64,000 nucleotides of DNA, taken from assembly GCA_029570205.1 (NCBI GenBank), contig JAKQSI010000045.1:1-64000 (forward strand), read 5' to 3'. This stretch comes from Candidatus Omnitrophota bacterium. Its GTDB lineage: Bacteria > Hinthialibacterota > Hinthialibacteria > Hinthialibacterales > JAKPRU01. The translations under genes and the position numbers were made by a program. Shown here one piece after another: positions 55,501 to 64,000 of this stretch; within the stretch, counting starts at the first letter, position 1; the number at the start of each line of letters is the position of its first letter. The notes beneath the pieces were generated by a model that was not told where the DNA came from, did not search any database, and saw nothing but the letters and a program-made list of their open reading frames with translations.

Positions 55501-58500
55501 GGCATCGATGGCATCCTGAAGGGCTTGCATGTATGCATCATGCGCGTCCGAAATTGACGTAACAATCTGTTCGAAATAATCGTACAGCTGTTCAGGCGCT
55601 ATGCCGGTAGTCACGTACCAACCTTTTTGGCTTAAATCGGCTGTGGCATTCCCACCTTCCGGATTGCTCTCGCTGATTCCCTGATCGTTGGCAAGCATGG
55701 GAACCAGGCCCATTCGGTTAAAGACCGTGTACGGGTCTGCAAATCGAAGCGCTCGCAAACTGACCGAGTCCTCCGACGGGACAATCCCAATCGGTGTTCC
55801 ATTCTTGCTGAAGATTGTAGCGAGGTTAATCGGTTTCGGGTTTCCTGCGGCGCCGGCAGCGCTGATGATCGCGTCTCGGATCTTTCCGTCAAAACTAACA
55901 ATCAGTTTCCAGTCGGGAAGGTAGAACTTTCCGTCGTCCTCCGCTTGGCTGGGCTGCCACAGATATGGTAACACAGCGGCGAGAGGCAAAGTCAAATCAA
56001 TGACCGGTGTGTCCTTATCCCCGGTAAGACGGAATTGCCAATTGGGCTGCCGAGTCTCTCCCAGGTTGAGCCAGGACATGCAGTCACGAGCCGCCCACGG
56101 AAGACTACCGATTTTCAACACCCGCAGATCGAACACAGCGCGGTACGCCCCGTTGCTGATCGGCACAAGAGGCGAAAACGCCAAGTCTTCCGTGATTTCC
56201 ATCCCCGCCTCCGTCGGATTGAGGGGATCGGGAACAAACAGACCATGATTGACCGCCCGCTTATACATGCTTGCCCACGTATTCGGGCCGCTGACCGGAA
56301 TCCTTACAGATCCGTAGTGATCGTCAATCGGCAGGATGAAGTTATCGTAGGCATCGAAAACACCATTGATTCCTCTCGGATCCCCATCGCCGCAATCTTC
56401 ATCAATTAAGCCGTCACCTTCGTCATCGATCATGTTGACAACTTCTTCATCGATCATCCCGTCCCCATCATTGTCGAATCCGTCTCCGACCGGCGTGTCA
56501 TCATCTTCGTAAAGAATAACCTGATGCTCGGACACCATATTGTTAAGAGAAGAGTCGATCCCCTGGGCGTTTGTGGCTCCATTGATAATGCGTGGGTTAA
56601 AAACCGACTCCCCGGGGGCGGGCAGGAAGTCGACCGTGAGAGTGTCCAGAACGGTACCTTCCGTAAAGAAGACAGCTTCCTCATCGGTTCCGACGGTATT
56701 ATTGAACATCAGGTTGGTGTTCTGTCCGTAGTCCACCGCGTTGATACCGATGACCGCTTTCGGAGGCGACCCCAGCTGCGGGCCTGACAGGATATTATTG
56801 TTGGTTGCGTTATCCCCCGGTCCCGGTATGGTGAGATCCTGAAACGTGAATGTCGGACGCGGACGCCCGATCAGGGGATTTGTGTGGGTGAGTGTTTCGC
56901 CGGGACGTTCCGGCAGAAGACGGTCGTACCCCAGTCTCGGCTGACCCACCCTGGAGTACGATGGCAGCGTCTCAATATCCGTGGCTCCCCGCACAAAACG
57001 CTCCAACTGTTTGCCGATGGTTATGTCGCCGGGAAGAATAAATGGAAGAACACTGTACAGATTGCGGATCTTGTCGCTCGTCTTCACAGCGATATACAGT
57101 TCCGGGCGATCTGTATCCAACGCCACACTGTCTGAAGAGGGAACCCGGAGAAGTTCTTTCGGGTTGTTGTGAGAAAGCGGGAGAACCATGGTGAACCCGG
57201 TGATAAGTTGCCGACCGAACAATTCCGTGCTGTTATCGATTCCATCGCCGTCATACATCCCGTCCTCGTTCGCATCGGCAGATTCGAGGGCGGCATCCGC
57301 CAGGAGAGCATCAATCATTTCACGAGACAGACCCAGAACATACTTGCCGGTATCCCAGCTGAAATCCCTTGGGGCAACCCGATACGCATCGACCACTCCC
57401 GAAGCAATTTTGTATCCTTGAGGCGGTGCGTATTGGCCGTATCTCTGCATAAGCTCCGCCAAACCGGGTGTCAACAGAAAATCCAGCGGAACATCATCCA
57501 GCAAGAAAGACAACTGGACCTCGCCAGTGATCGGGCTGCGCGGCAACGCACTCCGCCTGGACTTGAGAAGCGTTGCGGGGAGCAAACGATTGATGATCTC
57601 GCGGGGAAGTGTCGTCACATCCAGAGTCTCGAATCGAACGCCATCCCCCAAGGTCAGCCGCCGGTCAAGGTTGCTTTCGTAAAGGCCTTGTACTCCACCG
57701 CTGCCCTCGGTGAATAGAAAAATCCCACCCTCGCCATCCTGAAGAAGGTCAAGAAAGATTTCAGGTGAAACCAGGGTAGGCACATCCATCCCACGGTCCG
57801 CCAGGTATTTAGCTCGATTGGGATTGGCTCGATTGAAAATACTCAAACCCCGTTCGTCCGGCTTAGCGAGCGGAGGCGTAAACACTTCATACCACGATGG
57901 ATTCTGCAGGAACTTCGGAACATGTATGTAGTAGTTCGGGAAGGTGTCATACGGATTCGCATTGCCAATGAACCTGGACGGTCCGTTGACGTATCCCAGA
58001 AAAATGTCATCTATGCCTGCCCAGCCCAAAGCGGTGCTGCCAGGCAAGAATTGCGGCCCATACAGCCAGCTGATGGGATACAAGTCGATCCCGATAAAGT
58101 TGACCCGGACTTCCTTGACGAAATACTCCTCGGTGGGCGCTCCGACCAAATCCATCGCCAGAATGGTTGTCGGCTCAGAACGGTTGATGATCCGCTGGCC
58201 GACCGTGGTTCGGTTGTAAATCTGGACAATATCGCCCTGGAAAATCGCGCGATTCCGAAACTCCGGAAGTATGGCCAGCCCACCCAGCTGAGTGGAGAAA
58301 TTCGTGGCAAAATCCTCTGAAGGGAAATGATAGTCGAATCGTCGAAAGACACCGACACTGGGATCGCGATCCTCAATCCGAATCATGCCCGGAGTCATGT
58401 ATGCCTCAAACGCATCGCCCTGTCGCAGTTCAATGCTGGTCTTGGCAACAATATAAAACTCCGGAAACCCGTCGCTGTTGATCGGAAGCTGTGTAGAGCC

Positions 58501-58992
58501 TGCAATCTGAACAGGTTCTAAGGTGATCTGGTATCCGGTGGCAAGAGGAACCACGGCCGGGGCCGACTTCAGAATCATGGGGATATCGCTGGTGGCATCG
58601 CCCTCGGCATAATTGAAAAACTCAGGAACATCGCCGGATTCGGCATAGAGAGCAATCCCGCTCGTGCCGTCCTTGGTGAGAGGCAAAAAATCTGTGAGAT
58701 CCAGTCCGCCGAGATTCTCAAGAATAAAGGTGATGGATTTCAGGTTCTGCTGACGGATCTGCGGCTTGGCGGTCCAGTCGTTGACCGACAGGGGAATGCT
58801 CAACAACGCTACCGGACCGGAGTTCGGTGAAACAACCTTCGTGGCAAGGTGGACTCGCGCATTGCTTGCGGCAAAATCCGGAAGTGGGATCTGGCCCCAC
58901 ATCGTCGGGGTAATTGCAGCCGAACAAAAGAGAAACACCAGGAAGAAAACAGTTGGCCGGGCGATTCGGCCACGCGATCTTGAGATGTTCAT
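52576..58992 (-). CDS. Giant (2138-aa) exported surface-type protein with Ca-binding-like DGDG repeats and propeller-like repeats
   Basis: Signal-like N-term TVFFLVFLFCSAAITPTMWG; FDNDGDGMIDEEVVNMIDDEGDGLIDEDCGDG; repeated DMELTxDxxG...LxxDGRVFAVG units. Confidence 0.75.
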   Translation of the reverse strand: MNISRSRGRIARPTVFFLVFLFCSAAITPTMWGQIPLPDFAASNARVHLATKVVSPNSGPVALLSIPLSVNDWTAKPQIRQQNLKSITFILENLGGLDLTDFLPLTKDGTSGIALYAESGDVPEFFNYAEGDATSDIPMILKSAPAVVPLATGYQITLEPVQIAGSTQLPINSDGFPEFYIVAKTSIELRQGDAFEAYMTPGMIRIEDRDPSVGVFRRFDYHFPSEDFATNFSTQLGGLAILPEFRNRAIFQGDIVQIYNRTTVGQRIINRSEPTTILAMDLVGAPTEEYFVKEVRVNFIGIDLYPISWLYGPQFLPGSTALGWAGIDDIFLGYVNGPSRFIGNANPYDTFPNYYIHVPKFLQNPSWYEVFTPPLAKPDERGLSIFNRANPNRAKYLADRGMDVPTLVSPEIFLDLLQDGEGGIFLFTEGSGGVQGLYESNLDRRLTLGDGVRFETLDVTTLPREIINRLLPATLLKSRRSALPRSPITGEVQLSFLLDDVPLDFLLTPGLAELMQRYGQYAPPQGYKIASGVVDAYRVAPRDFSWDTGKYVLGLSREMIDALLADAALESADANEDGMYDGDGIDNSTELFGRQLITGFTMVLPLSHNNPKELLRVPSSDSVALDTDRPELYIAVKTSDKIRNLYSVLPFILPGDITIGKQLERFVRGATDIETLPSYSRVGQPRLGYDRLLPERPGETLTHTNPLIGRPRPTFTFQDLTIPGPGDNATNNNILSGPQLGSPPKAVIGINAVDYGQNTNLMFNNTVGTDEEAVFFTEGTVLDTLTVDFLPAPGESVFNPRIINGATNAQGIDSSLNNMVSEHQVILYEDDDTPVGDGFDNDGDGMIDEEVVNMIDDEGDGLIDEDCGDGDPRGINGVFDAYDNFILPIDDHYGSVRIPVSGPNTWASMYKRAVNHGLFVPDPLNPTEAGMEITEDLAFSPLVPISNGAYRAVFDLRVLKIGSLPWAARDCMSWLNLGETRQPNWQFRLTGDKDTPVIDLTLPLAAVLPYLWQPSQAEDDGKFYLPDWKLIVSFDGKIRDAIISAAGAAGNPKPINLATIFSKNGTPIGIVPSEDSVSLRALRFADPYTVFNRMGLVPMLANDQGISESNPEGGNATADLSQKGWYVTTGIAPEQLYDYFEQIVTSISDAHDAYMQALQDAIDAWNEEVEAYNEERAEAEDPSSVEPPEFDPDSLPEPTEVTITDPEETLQLRSIPNDEDISYEYQIQIPDEEYGVLRGNDYYVVLRAAQTAQVGDRFQVRMGAGAITYLSFTDCNQVYSDRFPGKSTGSVVTSALVVRSANVPPTFKFLSPKAGRNYADEYQQYEISWEAVDPDNDATITLYVDTDNKGFDGYLLVAGLTEGVDTRYKINLTEDIPGFDPALDYYIYASITDGISDPQLIYADGPIALASTGSPGTGGIPVSPTGDLVDYYKLVSDGRIFNLGEAAGLSDVTALGGTTLAIDMELTADYSGAVVLAADGRVFAVGNVGLFSDKVAADGEIVFPSNPIDNPSSGVTINSACDLEVDFERGTIFILDMDGDFVALGTEPARNLAPTIRLPGVSIYRDMELTPDGEGMYFLTFAGDIYGSGTASGYNRSLGFGEDLARDMELVIAGRGVSGVIVLDAYGRMYGLGADLPPYCPPISDEPVFRSLAKMAGKERAYLLADGGGHIYAATHEAVIMPRDAAVFGDEPGIQDDRVVDIESASYNLRDIPGLINDLLLAYSSEDMKSIVALTASSYSDDQGMNRAKLSSSLGGFFDFYHMKSMRVGTAQDALMVTFQGNKVIVTAQVETTYFLPQVNRLVAEIEEGQTVYADIQGFPNTSGSEPGFPFSQTVTIREVGDGRGWNLSVYDIDNILNQSLTDFSWDEFEGAENTTKLKALIAAPGNRRVEYFGFQSKGAERQRRVKFSYHGPGRLNTFMFWFQQMVYNIYYGPPVMEMVWYPGDIASWRSSAFQFQMENINGKFQITGIRMPQRMRVNSNGTEISANSDTEPGPLEEELEVEIPDGFSFSDGAMVVTLQPGDADIVLESADRLAVTSKNQGIMNLGGSTDIFAISAQEILNNVSRFSVLADSLDTEADTVFSTNVVPGNSYFVILRDGVHFALMRILQRMDLPQGETPEEIYFVWVCRSDFVLPKNF

Positions 58993-59387
58993 ATTAACCT
59001 CACAGGTTTATTGGATCCTCTCCGCAAAATCGAAAACGAGATGTAACATATCCTGACGCTACGGCAAACCGAATCATCAGCGGGTTGGAGACTTCTCCAG
59101 CCCGCTGCCCTCTCGTGTCAAGCCGGCACGGAATGTAATTGCTATCTCAAGGTTTTTCAGGCAACTACACAACCGGTATTACGCCCAGGGCCGACCCGAA
59201 AATCGGCGGCCGATTCTGCTTTCAATATAGTTCAGAAGCCCTTCTTGCGTCAAGTTTTTCCACTCGGCGACAAGACCTCACCTGCGATCCTGAACCGAAG
59301 CAAGGGACCACTATAGCAAAGGTGCAGGAGTCAGGACAGATTGAGTCCCTGACGCGAATTCTGAATTGCGGACTGGAGATTCGCAGG

Positions 59388-59436
59388 GGCAATCCCCCGT
59401 GGTTGCCACATAGGTCGCCACCGGCAAGGATGCCGG
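59388..59436. repeat. Two short intergenic palindromes (GGCAA-N10-TTGCC; CCGGCA-agga-TGCCGG)
   Basis: Small inverted repeats downstream of the LptA-like gene. Confidence 0.5.
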
Positions 59437-59500
59437 CGCCACCCGGAATTTTCCTATCCACAGGTTCTTCAATCTCCAATCCCCCATCCGCAATCCCCAA

Positions 59501-60184
59501 TCAATTGGGTGACACTTTTTTGGAGGGACCTGCGGAATCCGACTTCGGGGGACTTCCCGCCGGAACAAGGTGGCCCACCCCACCTTTCATCTCCGGCATA
59601 TAGAAGTTCAACCGTTTCGGCTTCGGCACACGGGACCCTTTCAAAACAGGTTCGCCATTCTCATCCAGCCTGAACGTCGCATGAAACTCCTGTCCCTGCC
59701 AGTCGATCCGCTGGTTCCCAAATGTGTAATCTAACTCTCCATCCTTCCCCTCCAAACCGAAAATATCCAGTTTCAAGTCCCTGTATTCAATGGATTTCGG
59801 CCCAACCATTCTGTCTTTGCCGCGCACGACACGCGCATCTCCCTCGATCAGAAAGTCCGCCCGTTGCTTCCCGGTCTTCTCATCCATGGTCCGCCAAACG
59901 GTGATTTTCTTTCCGGTTGCCGTGGTTTTGACTTCCGTTGGCCCGTTCTTCCCCTTTTCCACAGTGACCATGGTAAGAGTAGCAATACCCTGAGAATCCG
60001 AAGGAGTAAGGGTGTATTTTTCCACATTGTCATCCCCGACCTGCATGTCAAAATCCGTGTTTTCTCCGATACTGAGGGTCGTGCCGTCGCCCATGGTAAT
60101 CTGCACACCCTCCTGGGCATAAGCGAAAACACAAAACCATAGGGCCGAACACAGAATTGCGGATCGTTGAAACATCACACCCAT
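59501..60184 (-). CDS. LptA/OstA-like periplasmic protein
   Basis: Signal peptide; TLTPSDSQGIATLTMVTVEKGKNGPTEVKTTATGKKITVWRT...FLIEGDARVVRGKDRMVGPKSIEY; 1-nt overlap with the upstream LptC-like gene. Confidence 0.55.
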   Translation of the reverse strand: MGVMFQRSAILCSALWFCVFAYAQEGVQITMGDGTTLSIGENTDFDMQVGDDNVEKYTLTPSDSQGIATLTMVTVEKGKNGPTEVKTTATGKKITVWRTMDEKTGKQRADFLIEGDARVVRGKDRMVGPKSIEYRDLKLDIFGLEGKDGELDYTFGNQRIDWQGQEFHATFRLDENGEPVLKGSRVPKPKRLNFYMPEMKGGVGHLVPAGSPPKSDSAGPSKKVSPN

Positions 60185-60915
60185 TATTCCCTGCTCCTTT
60201 TCTTCTGTTTTGCATCCTTATCGGACTGAATGTCCTGTAATCGTTCTTCAACGGATTTGCCGGTCGTAAGATGGCGGCCCGCCTGGGTCAATTCAAGCAG
60301 AAATCCTTCTTTGAAAGAGGCCGATGATCCTCCCGGAGATTCAACCCGCGTCCGATCCCGGCAGATCAAGGCACGGTAATCGGGAAAGAAAGAGACCTCA
60401 CCGGAAGTACTCAGGATCCGTGGTTGCCCCGATTCCTCGAAGTGAATCCGCACATCCGTGGCAAGCCGGATATCGCCGAGTGTACTCGGAAAAAGTTCCG
60501 TCACATCGGGAACATCCGCCAGCCCCGAACCGGCGATCGCCCGACAGATTTCCTCCCCCTCCGTGCCATTGATGATTACTACGGGAGCCACCATTCGAAC
60601 TTGAGCTTTTACGGGATCATATTCTGCTTCCCGCGCGTTGACAAAGGTCACGGCATCCCGGCTCCGGTCCTCAAGACGCATATCCCGAAAAACAAAATAA
60701 TACCCAAGAGGCCCCTGTGACTGCGGAAACGGCAATTCTTCTTCACGAACACAAAGGATATAAACAGCCATCAGGAAAAGGCCGCCCCAGAAGCCCAAGG
60801 AGCTCCTAACCCCCCTCTCGCGCCACCAGGGAATCGCTTCGGCAGGTGTTATTTCAACCGGTTTTGTCTCCGGTCGGGTCTGACTGGGTCGTGACGGCGG
60901 TGCATCCACATCCAT
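60184..60915 (-). CDS. LptC-like membrane-anchored protein
   Basis: Single N-terminal TM then LGYYFVFRDMRLEDRSRDAVTFVNAREAEYDPVKAQVRMV...FFPDYRALICRDRTRVES. Confidence 0.5.
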   Translation of the reverse strand: MDVDAPPSRPSQTRPETKPVEITPAEAIPWWRERGVRSSLGFWGGLFLMAVYILCVREEELPFPQSQGPLGYYFVFRDMRLEDRSRDAVTFVNAREAEYDPVKAQVRMVAPVVIINGTEGEEICRAIAGSGLADVPDVTELFPSTLGDIRLATDVRIHFEESGQPRILSTSGEVSFFPDYRALICRDRTRVESPGGSSASFKEGFLLELTQAGRHLTTGKSVEERLQDIQSDKDAKQKKRSRE

Positions 60916-61784
60916 TGCTCCGGGTATTGTTCGATCACCGCAGAAAGGCGCGCGTTGAGAGAGCCAAGAATCCGTTCCATGTAGTTCTCCCATTCGGGTC
61001 CGGACCGGACGGCAAGAGGATCGACCCGCAAAGCCGGGTGAAAAACGAACCGATACGCCCACGGGCGGGTCCGAACGGAATAGGCAAAAACAACGCCTGC
61101 GCCTGTATGGGCCGCCAGAACCGCCGGTCCGATCAGAGTATAAGCAGGTCTACCCAGGAATTCCACCCAGCGGCCCTCACCCTCCGTACGGACATCGATC
61201 AGCAAGGCAAGCACATCCCCGCGACGCAACGCCCGCACCATGGACATACCCCCCTCCCCCTTTGTGTAGTGAACATGCAGTCCACACGCATCTCGATGAC
61301 CATCCACAATCTTCCGGTAAATCGGGTCACGAATCGGACGGGCTACAACATGGACGGAATACCCATGGCGTGCGAAATAAGCCGCCATCAACTCCCAGTT
61401 CCCGATATGACCTGTCAAAAGCAGGCATCCCCGGCCCTGCTCCAATACTTTCCGTACGGAATCAAGTCCCTCAATGGAAACGGACAAGCGATTCAGGAAT
61501 TTCTCCGGGGACCGCAGAGCCAGGAGTTCCATCACCGAACAAGCGAAATGCTGAAAAACGCCTTTCGCAATTTGCCGAACTTCCCGGCGACTCAGACGCT
61601 CTCCATAAAACTCTTCAAGATGCTGGATAGCTCGCGCGCGTTCGCGCCGGGAGACGGCATAGGCCAGATATCCCAGCAACCTGCCGAGACAATAGGTACA
61701 GCGTATGGGAATTGCCCGGAGGCAGTAAGTCAAGACGAGAACGGAATACGCGACCAGCGGTCGCCGGATCTCTTTCCAACGCAC
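60849..61784 (-). CDS. LpxL/HtrB-family lipid A acyltransferase
   Basis: HxxxxE motif GHIGNWE; RPIRDPIYRKIV...LLIDVR..GEGRWVEFLGRPA; GTG start with AAGGTG upstream. Confidence 0.85.
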   Translation of the reverse strand: MRWKEIRRPLVAYSVLVLTYCLRAIPIRCTYCLGRLLGYLAYAVSRRERARAIQHLEEFYGERLSRREVRQIAKGVFQHFACSVMELLALRSPEKFLNRLSVSIEGLDSVRKVLEQGRGCLLLTGHIGNWELMAAYFARHGYSVHVVARPIRDPIYRKIVDGHRDACGLHVHYTKGEGGMSMVRALRRGDVLALLIDVRTEGEGRWVEFLGRPAYTLIGPAVLAAHTGAGVVFAYSVRTRPWAYRFVFHPALRVDPLAVRSGPEWENYMERILGSLNARLSAVIEQYPEQWMWMHRRHDPVRPDRRQNRLK

Positions 61785-61792
61785 GGTTCACC

Positions 61793-61865
61793 TTGGAGTG
61801 CGGGAGCGCCAGCTCCCGCCTTTTCTTTGGAGTGCGGGAGCGCCAGCTCCCGCCTTTCTCGCTCC
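61793..61865. repeat. Direct repeat (34-bp spacing) of an 8-bp-stem palindrome in the pyrG-lpxL spacer
   Basis: Two copies of TTGGAGTGCGGGAGCGCCAGCTCCCGCC (stem GCGGGAGC-gcca-GCTCCCGC) plus a partial GCTCCCG. Confidence 0.95.
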
Positions 61866-61869
61866 CGAA

Positions 61870-63489
61870 TTACCCCCTCATTTTCAGCGCCGCACCAACC
61901 AGCCCGGCAAAAAGCGGATGCGGACGCCATGGTCTCGATTTCAGCTCCGGATGGAATTGACACGCCACAAACCAGGGATGATCTTTCAGCTCAATAATCT
62001 CGACGAGCGTGTTGTCGGGAGAAGTTCCCGAAATAATCATACCCAGGGATTCAAACTGTTCACGATAATCCGCATTAAATTCCCAGCGATGACGGTGGCG
62101 CTCGCTGATATTCCACGACTTGTAAGCAGAATACGCGAGGGTTTTCGGCTTCAAAACGCAAGGATACGCCCCCAACCGCATCGTGCCGCCCTTATCGACC
62201 ACGGAACGTTGCTCATTCAGCAGACTGATTACCGGATAAGGCGTTCTCGGATCAAATTCCGTGCTGGAGGCTCCTTCCAGACCGGCGACATTCCGGGCGA
62301 ACTCGATCACACTGCACTGCATCCCCAGGCAGATTCCGAGAAACGGTATTTTGTTCTCGCGAGCGTACCGGATTGTGTCGATTTTGCCCTCAATGCCCCG
62401 CTTGCCGAACCCCCACGGGACCAGAATGCCGTGAACCCCTTGCAACAGCGCGGCCGGTCCCTGTTTTTCCACGGCTTCGGCGTGAACTTTGATGATATTC
62501 ACGCGACAGTTGTGCCGGATGCCACCATGGGCCAGCGCATCGTAAATAGACCGGTAGGCATCCTGAAGGTTGATATATTTCCCGACAACGGCGATATTCA
62601 CTTCCCCACGCCGGGGATTCTTAATTATGTTGACCATGCGCCGCCAGCTCTGCAAGTTCGGGCGATCTTTCCCCCGCAGCCCGAAATGATCCACAACCAG
62701 CGCATCCAAACCTTCTTCATGATACATGAGCGGGATTTCATAAATGGTGCTTTCGATATCCCGCGCACAGATCACGGAATCGGGGGAGAGGTTGCAGTAC
62801 AGGCCGATTTTCTCCTTCATTTCCCTGGAAAGCGGCCCGGAGGACCGACACAGGAGAATGTCCGGCTGAATACCGATTTCGCGGAGTTTTCCGACACTGT
62901 GCTGAGTCGGCTTGGTCTTATACTCGCCGGCCACCACGATATGCGGTACCAGGGTGAGATGAATATACATGGTGAAACGTTTGCCGCGCTCCCATGCAAT
63001 CTGCCGGATCGCCTCCAGGAACGGATACCCCTCGATATCGCCGACCGTGCCGCCGATCTCCACAATCTGGACATCGGCCCCCACGGAATCAGCCAGCCCC
63101 TGAATCCGACTTTTAATCTCATCGGTAATATGCGGAATCATCTGGACCGTTTTCCCCAGGTATCCGCCGCGACGTTCCCGCGCAATAACGGCCTCGTAAA
63201 TCTGGCCGGTGGACACACTGCTGGCGCGACCGACGTAGCTATTGGTGAAACGCTCGTAATGCCCCAGATCAAGGTCGGTCTCTGCCCCGTCATCGGTAAC
63301 ATAGACCTCCCCGTGCTGATACGGACTCATGGTGCCGGGGTCTACGTTGATATAGGGGTCCAGTTTCTGAAGAACGACCTTGATGTCCCGGGCTTCGAGA
63401 AGACAGCCGAGAGAGGCACACGCGACTCCTTTTCCGAGAGATGAACAAACCCCACCCGTAACGAAGATGAATTTTGTGTCGATGGCCAT
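61870..63489 (-). CDS. pyrG: CTP synthase
   Basis: [84 protein letters not shown]; start at ATG 63489. Confidence 0.97.
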   Translation of the reverse strand: MAIDTKFIFVTGGVCSSLGKGVACASLGCLLEARDIKVVLQKLDPYINVDPGTMSPYQHGEVYVTDDGAETDLDLGHYERFTNSYVGRASSVSTGQIYEAVIARERRGGYLGKTVQMIPHITDEIKSRIQGLADSVGADVQIVEIGGTVGDIEGYPFLEAIRQIAWERGKRFTMYIHLTLVPHIVVAGEYKTKPTQHSVGKLREIGIQPDILLCRSSGPLSREMKEKIGLYCNLSPDSVICARDIESTIYEIPLMYHEEGLDALVVDHFGLRGKDRPNLQSWRRMVNIIKNPRRGEVNIAVVGKYINLQDAYRSIYDALAHGGIRHNCRVNIIKVHAEAVEKQGPAALLQGVHGILVPWGFGKRGIEGKIDTIRYARENKIPFLGICLGMQCSVIEFARNVAGLEGASSTEFDPRTPYPVISLLNEQRSVVDKGGTMRLGAYPCVLKPKTLAYSAYKSWNISERHRHRWEFNADYREQFESLGMIISGTSPDNTLVEIIELKDHPWFVACQFHPELKSRPWRPHPLFAGLVGAALKMRG

Positions 63490-63543
63490 TTCCCTCAACC
63501 TTTGAGCGCTCTTATGGCGCAGATCTTCGCCTGCCCGTAAATC

Positions 63544-63559
63544 CATTCCTCGAGGAATG
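63544..63559. promoter_or_regulatory. 16-bp perfect palindrome CATTCCTCGAGGAATG upstream of pyrG
   Basis: Perfect dyad, about 55-70 bp upstream of the pyrG start. Confidence 0.5.
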
Positions 63560-63724
63560 TCCGATTGAAACCGAGAACCGTGGAAGAAAACTTCAGGTCG
63601 GGATTCTACAGTACGAGATACCGGAACGTATGTCAAGAAAAAAGAGATTCCCTTTTCCCAAAAATTGTGGATCGACGATCTGGAGAACCGGGATCATTTC
63701 GGTATCATACCTGGAGCCAATGGG

Positions 63725-64000
63725 ATGGGAGTCATCATGGAGACTTACCGATTCACCTGCCCTCGGTGCAGGACTGCTTTCCGAAAGGAAGGCTCACTAC
63801 CGCATGAGCGCTGGAACCTGCTTGCGGTCGTTGTGACCCTGGGCCTTTGGCTTCCGATCTGGGCAGTCGCGCAATGGTGGCGAATTTTCAATTTGTCTCG
63901 ATGCCCGGAATGTAACCGCAGATCCTGGAAGGTATTAGTGCCGTTTCTGGTGGTTCTGCTGGTGACCATAGACGTTCTGGGGTCCTATTTCTATCTTTCG
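63725..64000 (+). CDS. Partial CDS, truncated at the window edge: small membrane protein with CPxC zinc-ribbon-like motifs
   Basis: MGVIMETYRFTCPRCRTAFRKEGSLPHERWNLLAVVVTLGLWLPIWAVAQWWRIFNLSRCPECNRRSWKVLVPFLVVLLVTIDVLGSYFYLS, open to the window end. Confidence 0.55.
   Translation, partial: MGVIMETYRFTCPRCRTAFRKEGSLPHERWNLLAVVVTLGLWLPIWAVAQWWRIFNLSRCPECNRRSWKVLVPFLVVLLVTIDVLGSYFYLS

Noticed and set aside
59139-59603. 154-aa + strand ORF in the lptA-to-giant-gene spacer
   Set aside because: Runs through short palindromes and into the antisense of the LptA-like gene; composition is repeat-like (PPARMPAPPG), not protein-like.
60849-60915. 67-bp overlap of the lpxL-like and lptC-like genes as a novel overlapping gene pair
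   Set aside because: May only reflect uncertain start choice for the LptC-like gene; the overlap region adds no recognisable domain.
1-64000. Defence island, prophage, integron, BGC or toxin-antitoxin system
   Set aside because: No integrase, transposase, nuclease/helicase defence proteins, phage structural genes, NRPS/PKS or recognisable TA pairs in the translations.

Overview
64 kb bacterial chromosomal window, taxon not determined. Gram-negative-type envelope genes (LpxL-like, LptC/LptA-like, Wzz-like) and many Pro/Thr-rich exported proteins are present. The core is a near-complete dcw division/cell-wall cluster on the + strand (mraZ-rsmH-[ftsL-like]-ftsI-murE-murF-mraY-murD-ftsW-murG-murC-ftsQ-ftsA-ftsZ, about 15.0-31.8 kb). 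It is flanked by a 2-oxoacid:ferredoxin oxidoreductase operon plus citrate synthase, a kinase/symporter/serine-hydrolase block, an exopolysaccharide/envelope block and a pyrG-lpxL-lptC-lptA block. No tRNA, rRNA, CRISPR array, transposase or obvious phage/defence genes were recognised. Main points for follow-up: (i) two tandem arrays of short palindromes (1-334 and about 10354-10760) sharing a loop but with a compensatory stem base-pair change, one of them inside the kor operon; (ii) two tandem ILEI/FAM3-like domains inside a YfhO-like membrane protein; (iii) an uncalled 49-aa ORF between ftsZ and an intrinsic terminator; (iv) a DUF1638-hydantoinase/oxoprolinase fusion; (v) an exported PPDK/dikinase-like protein; (vi) overlapping, mutually exclusive hairpins and a candidate MraZ box in the ksgA-mraZ intergenic region. 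All family assignments were made by eye from the translations; no searches were run.
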